Shown one piece after another: positions 6,521-9,600 of a stretch of 9,600 nucleotides of DNA (within the stretch, counting starts at the first letter, position 1; each line of letters begins with the position of its first letter). The notes beneath the pieces were generated by a model that saw nothing but the letters and a program-made list of their open reading frames with translations, was not told where the DNA came from and did not search any database. Origin of the DNA: Pseudomonadota bacterium (lineage in GTDB: Bacteria > Pseudomonadota > Gammaproteobacteria > Xanthomonadales > Xanthomonadaceae); NCBI GenBank assembly GCA_023399815.1, contig JAEWOJ010000112.1:1-9600 (forward strand), given 5' to 3'. A program made the translations under genes and the position numbers.

Positions 6521-7536
6521 GAGCCGGCGCGATGCCGCGCTGGGCCTGGCACGCCGGCGGCTGGGGCCTGTTGCTGGCGATGCTGCTGCTGGCGTTCTCC
6601 GTCGGCCAGTTCCCGGTGCGGCCGGCGACGCTGCTGCAGGCGCTGGGCTCGCAGCTGCTGGGCATCGGCGAACCGGTCCCGCCGACGGTGCACGCGGCGC
6701 TGTGGCACATCCGCCTGCCGCGGGTGCTGGCGGCGGTGCTGATCGGCGCGGTGCTGTCGGCGGCCGGCGCCGCCTACCAGGCGATGTTCCGCAACCCGCT
6801 GGTGTCGCCGGACATCCTCGGCGTTTCCGCCGGCGCCGGGCTGGGCGCCTCGCTGGCGCTGTTCCTCGGCCTGCCGATGCTGCTGGTGCAGGGCCTGGCC
6901 TTCGCCGGCGGACTGGCGGCGGTGGGGCTGGTCTGCCTGGTCGCCGCGCTGGTGCGCCGGCACGAGCCGGTACTGGTGCTGGTGCTGGCGGGCGTGGCGG
7001 TGTCGGCCCTGCTCGGCGCCGGCATCTCGCTGCTCAAGCTGCTGGCCGATCCGTACACGCAGCTGCCGTCGATCACCTTCTGGCTGCTCGGTGGGCTCAA
7101 CGCGGTGGTCGGCGACGACCTGCGCATCACCGCGCCGCTGCTGCTGGCCGGCCTGCTGCCGCTGGTGCTGCTGCGCTGGCGGGTGAACCTGCTCGCCCTG
7201 GGCGACGAGGAGGCCGCCGCGCTCGGCGTGGCGGTCACCCCGCTGCGCTGGACGCTGATCGCCGCGGCGACGCTGTGCACGGCGGCGGCGGTGTCGCTGG
7301 CCGGCATCATCGGCTGGGTCGGGCTGGTGGTGCCGCACATCGCGCGCCTGCTGGTCGGCGCCGACTTCCGCCGGCTGCTGCCGGCCAGCCTGCTGCTCGG
7401 CGCCAGCTTCCTGCTGGCCGCCGACACGCTGGCGCGCACGCTGGCGCCGATCGAACTGCCGCTGGGCATCCTCACCGCCTTCGTCGGCGTGCCGTGCTTC
7501 CTGCTGGTGCTGGCCCGCAGCGGGGGCCGCGCATGA
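6517..7536 (+). CDS. FecCD/BtuC-type ABC transporter permease
   Basis: A 339-aa polytopic inner-membrane protein with about nine to ten hydrophobic segments spread over its length. It is predicted to form the dimeric translocation channel for the ligand held by the upstream binding protein. Family landmarks are GAVLSAAGAAYQAMFRNPLV followed by SPDILGVSAGAG, the FWLLGG segment in the middle, and GWVGLVVPHIARLLVGADFR near the C-terminal third, a region that contacts the ATPase in BtuC. Two starts are possible. GTG at 6517 overlaps the previous stop as GTGA, matching the overlap style of the whole operon, and has GGAA 8 nt upstream. ATG at 6532 would give 334 aa and has only a short GAG upstream. 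I chose 6517 on the operon pattern. Either choice leaves the first membrane helix intact. Closest functional comparison is the MolB/BtuC/FhuB class, not the ModB class. Confidence 0.92.
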   Translation: MRAGAMPRWAWHAGGWGLLLAMLLLAFSVGQFPVRPATLLQALGSQLLGIGEPVPPTVHAALWHIRLPRVLAAVLIGAVLSAAGAAYQAMFRNPLVSPDILGVSAGAGLGASLALFLGLPMLLVQGLAFAGGLAAVGLVCLVAALVRRHEPVLVLVLAGVAVSALLGAGISLLKLLADPYTQLPSITFWLLGGLNAVVGDDLRITAPLLLAGLLPLVLLRWRVNLLALGDEEAAALGVAVTPLRWTLIAAATLCTAAAVSLAGIIGWVGLVVPHIARLLVGADFRRLLPASLLLGASFLLAADTLARTLAPIELPLGILTAFVGVPCFLLVLARSGGRA

Positions 7537-8312
7537 ACGCCCCGCCCACCCTGCTGGAAGCGCGCGCGCTGGCCATCGGCCACGGCGGCGTCGCGCTGGG
7601 GGCGCCATCCACACTTTCGGTGCGGGCCGGCGAAGTGGTGTGCCTGCTCGGCCCCAACGGCTGCGGCAAGACCACGCTGTTCCGCACCCTGCTCGGCCTG
7701 CTGCCGGCGGTGGCCGGCGAGGTGCGGCTGCATGGCCGGCCGTTGCGCGCCCACGACCGCGCGCAGCGCGCGCGCCTGCTCGGCTACGTGCCGCAGGCTG
7801 CGCCGCTGCCATTCGCCTGGCGCGTGCGCGAGCTGGTGGCGATGGGCCGCGCCGCGCACCTGGGCCTGCTGGCCATGCCGGGCCGCGCCGACGAAGCGAT
7901 CGCCGAGGCCTGCCTGCACGAACTGGGCATCGCCGCCCTGTCCGCGCGGACGGTCGACACGCTCAGCGGCGGCGAACGGCAGCTGGTGCTGATCGCGCGG
8001 GCGCTGGCCCAGCAGGCACGGGTGCTGGTGATGGACGAGCCCACCGCCAGCCTCGACTTCGGCAACCAGCTGCGCATCCTCGACACCGTACGCGCGCTGG
8101 CCGGACGCGGCATCGGCGTGCTGCTGTCCACCCACCAGCCGCAGCATGCCCTGCAGGTGGCCGACCGCATCGCGCTGATGGCCGGCGGCACGTTGCAGGC
8201 GCAGGGACCGGCGCACGACGTCGCCACGCCCGGACGGCTGGCCGCGCTGTACGGTGTGGATGCCGCGCGCATCGCCGCCGCCCTTCCTGCCACCGCCGCC
8301 ACGCCACGATGA
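7533..8312 (+). CDS. ABC transporter ATP-binding protein (FecE/BtuD/MolC-like)
   Basis: A 259-aa cytoplasmic ATPase that should dimerise on the FecCD-type permease and power import. All motifs are intact: Walker A GPNGCGKTT (40-48), Q-loop glutamine (Q88 in YVPQ), ABC signature LSGGERQ (144-150), Walker B VLVMDEP (164-170) with catalytic E169, D-loop SLD (173-175), and the H-loop histidine H201 in LLSTHQPQHAL. Length (about 255-265 aa) matches the FecE/BtuD group. It lacks the C-terminal TOBE domain found in ModC, the ATPase of the classical molybdate transporter, which fits the MolABC-like architecture of the operon. Its start overlaps the permease stop and its stop overlaps the methyltransferase start, both as ATGA. 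Function as a transport ATPase is confident; the transported ligand is inferred. Confidence 0.95.
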   Translation: MNAPPTLLEARALAIGHGGVALGAPSTLSVRAGEVVCLLGPNGCGKTTLFRTLLGLLPAVAGEVRLHGRPLRAHDRAQRARLLGYVPQAAPLPFAWRVRELVAMGRAAHLGLLAMPGRADEAIAEACLHELGIAALSARTVDTLSGGERQLVLIARALAQQARVLVMDEPTASLDFGNQLRILDTVRALAGRGIGVLLSTHQPQHALQVADRIALMAGGTLQAQGPAHDVATPGRLAALYGVDAARIAAALPATAATPR

Positions 8313-9106
8313 CCGCCCTGCCGCCGCCGATCGACCACGCCGCCCGCTACCGCCAGCACCTGCAAGCCTGCGGCTACCAGCCCAAGCCGGCCAGCGCCTG
8401 GGACGCGCGCGCCGCGCAATCGGGCTGGAAGCGCCACCATAACGACTACAGCGACGCCTTCCTGGCGCGGCTGGACCTGCACGGCGTAGACAGCGTGCTC
8501 GACGTCGGCTGCGGCCCCGGCCTGCTCAGCCTGCCCATCGCCGCGCAGGTGCGGCAGGTGCATGCGCTGGACTACAGCGCGGGCATGCTCGACGGCCTGC
8601 GCGCGGCGATCGCCCGCGACGGCATCGGCAACATCCAGCCGTGGCAGCTGTCCTGGGACGACGACTGGAGCGCGGTGCCGCGCTGCGACGCGGCCATCGC
8701 CTCGCGCTCGCTGATGGTGCCGGACCTGGCGCAGGCGCTGGCGAAACTGGACGCGCACGCGCGCCGGTACGCCTGCATCACCTTCGCCACCGGCCCGCGC
8801 ACCGGCATCGCCGAGCTGGCCGCGCTGCTGGAGCGCCCGTGGACGCCGATGCCGGACCACCGCTACCCGATCAACCTGCTGCTGGACATGGGCCGCGAGC
8901 CGCGCGTCGACTACCTGCCGGTGTCGCCGCTCGACCGCGGCAAGGATGCGGAGGAACTGCTGCGGCAGGTCGAGTCGCTGTTCGGCGAACTCGACCCGCA
9001 GCAACGGCAGTCGGTGCGCGCCTGGCACGCCGCCTCGCCCGACAACCGCCTCGGGCTGGCGCCCACGCGCCGCTGGGCCTTCATCGGGTGGGAAACCGGG
9101 GACTGA
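8309..9106 (+). CDS. Class I SAM-dependent methyltransferase, last gene of the uptake operon
   Basis: A 265-aa soluble protein with a Rossmann-fold methyltransferase core. Motif I is VLDVGCGPG (63-71) and the SAM-ribose-binding acidic residue is probably D87 in HALDYSAGML. Later core strands include CDAAIASRSLMVPDL and RRYACITFATG, followed by a C-terminal helical region. No signal peptide or membrane segment is seen, so it should act in the cytoplasm. The acceptor is not evident; small-molecule methylation is a guess from the general similarity to UbiE-like enzymes. Its ATG overlaps the ATPase stop by 4 nt, so it is translated as part of the transport operon. It may modify an imported chelator or a cofactor, or be an operon-specific enzyme of unknown role. 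Classical modABC and H. influenzae molABC loci do not carry such a gene, to my knowledge. Confidence 0.88.
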   Translation: MTALPPPIDHAARYRQHLQACGYQPKPASAWDARAAQSGWKRHHNDYSDAFLARLDLHGVDSVLDVGCGPGLLSLPIAAQVRQVHALDYSAGMLDGLRAAIARDGIGNIQPWQLSWDDDWSAVPRCDAAIASRSLMVPDLAQALAKLDAHARRYACITFATGPRTGIAELAALLERPWTPMPDHRYPINLLLDMGREPRVDYLPVSPLDRGKDAEELLRQVESLFGELDPQQRQSVRAWHAASPDNRLGLAPTRRWAFIGWETGD

Positions 9107-9396
9107 GCGCGGACCAGTGCCGCACGGCTTCATCGGACCGCAGACGCGCGAGCAGATGCACGTCCATCTGTCCGTCACCACTGCGCTGGGCCGACAACCA
9201 CGGGCGCCTCAAGCCGTGGACCGGTGCGAAGCTGTCGCCGGACTGGTGCACGACACGGCTTTGTCCAATCAGCCATGGCCGATACGCGGGACAGGGGCCC
9301 TGCCGCCAGTGGCGCCCGAACCCGTCGCGCGCGGGACGGCACTGGCTTTGCAGAGCGCTCCCCCAGCGCCATGAACCCCGCCACCGGGACCGCGCC
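9107..9396. other. Spacer without a convincing gene; weak minus-strand ORF
   Basis: Between the methyltransferase stop and the hairpin I see no RNA gene and no strong coding signal. The best candidate is a minus-strand frame of 110 codons, from ATG at 9413 to a stop at 9081-9083. Its middle and end (CPAYRPWLIGQSRVVHQSG, then GQMDVHLLARLRSDEAVRHW) look protein-like. However, its start lies inside the stem-loop at 9397-9430, its end overlaps the methyltransferase by 26 bp, its third-position GC is clearly lower than that of the neighbouring genes, and I recognise no family. It could be a decayed gene or a recently acquired fragment. Not called as a gene. Confidence 0.4.
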
Positions 9397-9430
9397 GATG
9401 ACCGCGCCGGCATCGCCCGGCGCGGTCATC
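9397..9430 (-). terminator. Perfect 14-bp stem-loop after the minus-strand edge gene
   Basis: GATGACCGCGCCGG (9397-9410) and CCGGCGCGGTCATC (9417-9430) are exact reverse complements around a 6-nt loop. The stem begins 4 bp beyond the stop codon (9435-9437) of the minus-strand gene at the right edge, the usual place for a terminator or 3'-end stabilising hairpin. No T tract follows on either strand, so it is not a textbook intrinsic terminator. It also lies about 290 bp after the methyltransferase stop and could end that transcript too. Confidence 0.6.
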
Positions 9431-9434
9431 CGTC

Positions 9435-9600
9435 TCAGGGCTGCGTGCCGCCCGCCGCGTTGCCCGGCGCCGCGCAGCGCATCGTCGAACCGCGGCAGCG
9501 GCGGCGGGCATCGTCCGTCATGCCCACGCCGGCTTCGTCCATGTACATCGGCGCGCTCCCACCCTGCTGGCCGTAGCGCACCTGCAGGCCGATGCTGTTG
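9435..9600 (-). CDS. Hypothetical protein, C-terminal fragment (runs off the right edge)
   Basis: The minus strand is open from the window edge to a TGA at 9435-9437 and encodes the last 54 residues of a protein. It begins NSIGLQVRYGQQGGSAPMYM and ends AAPGNAAGGTQP. Codon third positions are almost all G or C, as in the real genes of this window, and a strong stem-loop follows the stop, so this is very likely a genuine gene end. Two cysteines (positions 35 and 42 of the fragment) lie in RRRCRGSTMRCAAP, which might form a disulphide in an exported protein. No family was recognised from the fragment. The start and N-terminus lie beyond the window. Confidence 0.65.
   Translation of the reverse strand, partial: NSIGLQVRYGQQGGSAPMYMDEAGVGMTDDARRRCRGSTMRCAAPGNAAGGTQP

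Noticed and set aside
6454..7812. Large minus-strand frames across the permease and ATPase genes
   Set aside because: Compositionally biased (Q/R/A-rich) shadows of clearly coding plus-strand genes with intact motifs.
2962..8312. Plain iron-siderophore or cobalamin uptake operon
   Set aside because: Possible from the transporter families alone, but no Fur-box-like sequence or cobalamin riboswitch was seen upstream. The divergent regulator and palindrome are of ModE type.
1..9600. CRISPR arrays, tRNA or rRNA genes, transposases or phage genes
   Set aside because: No regularly spaced repeats, recognisable RNA gene sequence or mobile-element protein was found in the window.

Overview
This window looks like chromosomal DNA from a gammaproteobacterium of the Xanthomonadaceae (Lysobacteraceae) type, such as a Stenotrophomonas, Pseudoxanthomonas, Luteimonas or Lysobacter relative. 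The basis is very high GC, strong G/C preference at third codon positions, an intergenic palindrome with GTAGGAGCGAC-type ends at the left edge, and general gene style. Genus assignment is inference; no rRNA or marker gene is present.

Left part (1-1866): a perfect 18-bp inverted repeat of REP type, then a minus-strand Sfp-type 4'-phosphopantetheinyl transferase gene. A divergent plus-strand gene follows for a small GlsB/YeaQ/YmgE membrane protein. It converges on a minus-strand exonuclease III (AP endonuclease) gene across a short repeat-rich spacer. These look like ordinary housekeeping or stress genes.

Central and right part (2026-9106): this is the main system. A minus-strand ModE-type molybdenum-responsive regulator (winged HTH plus two Mop/TOBE domains) is divergent from a six-gene plus-strand operon. 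Its genes encode a TonB-dependent outer-membrane receptor, a DUF2478 protein, a periplasmic class III substrate-binding protein, a FecCD-type permease, an ATP-binding protein and a class I SAM-dependent methyltransferase. With the starts chosen here, all five gene junctions are 4-nt stop/start overlaps (four ATGA, one GTGA), so the operon is very tightly coupled. The 120-bp divergent spacer holds a 24-bp inverted repeat (CGCTATATC-N6-GATATAACG) closely resembling ModE operators. The simplest reading is a molybdenum- (or tungsten-) regulated uptake route that takes the metal, or a metal chelate, across the outer membrane by TonB and across the inner membrane by a MolBCA/BtuCD-like transporter. 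The job of the DUF2478 protein and the methyltransferase is unknown. They may handle a chelator, act as regulators, or modify a component.

Right edge (9107-9600): about 330 bp without a convincing gene, containing a strong 14-bp stem-loop, followed by the 3' end of a minus-strand hypothetical gene that runs off the window.
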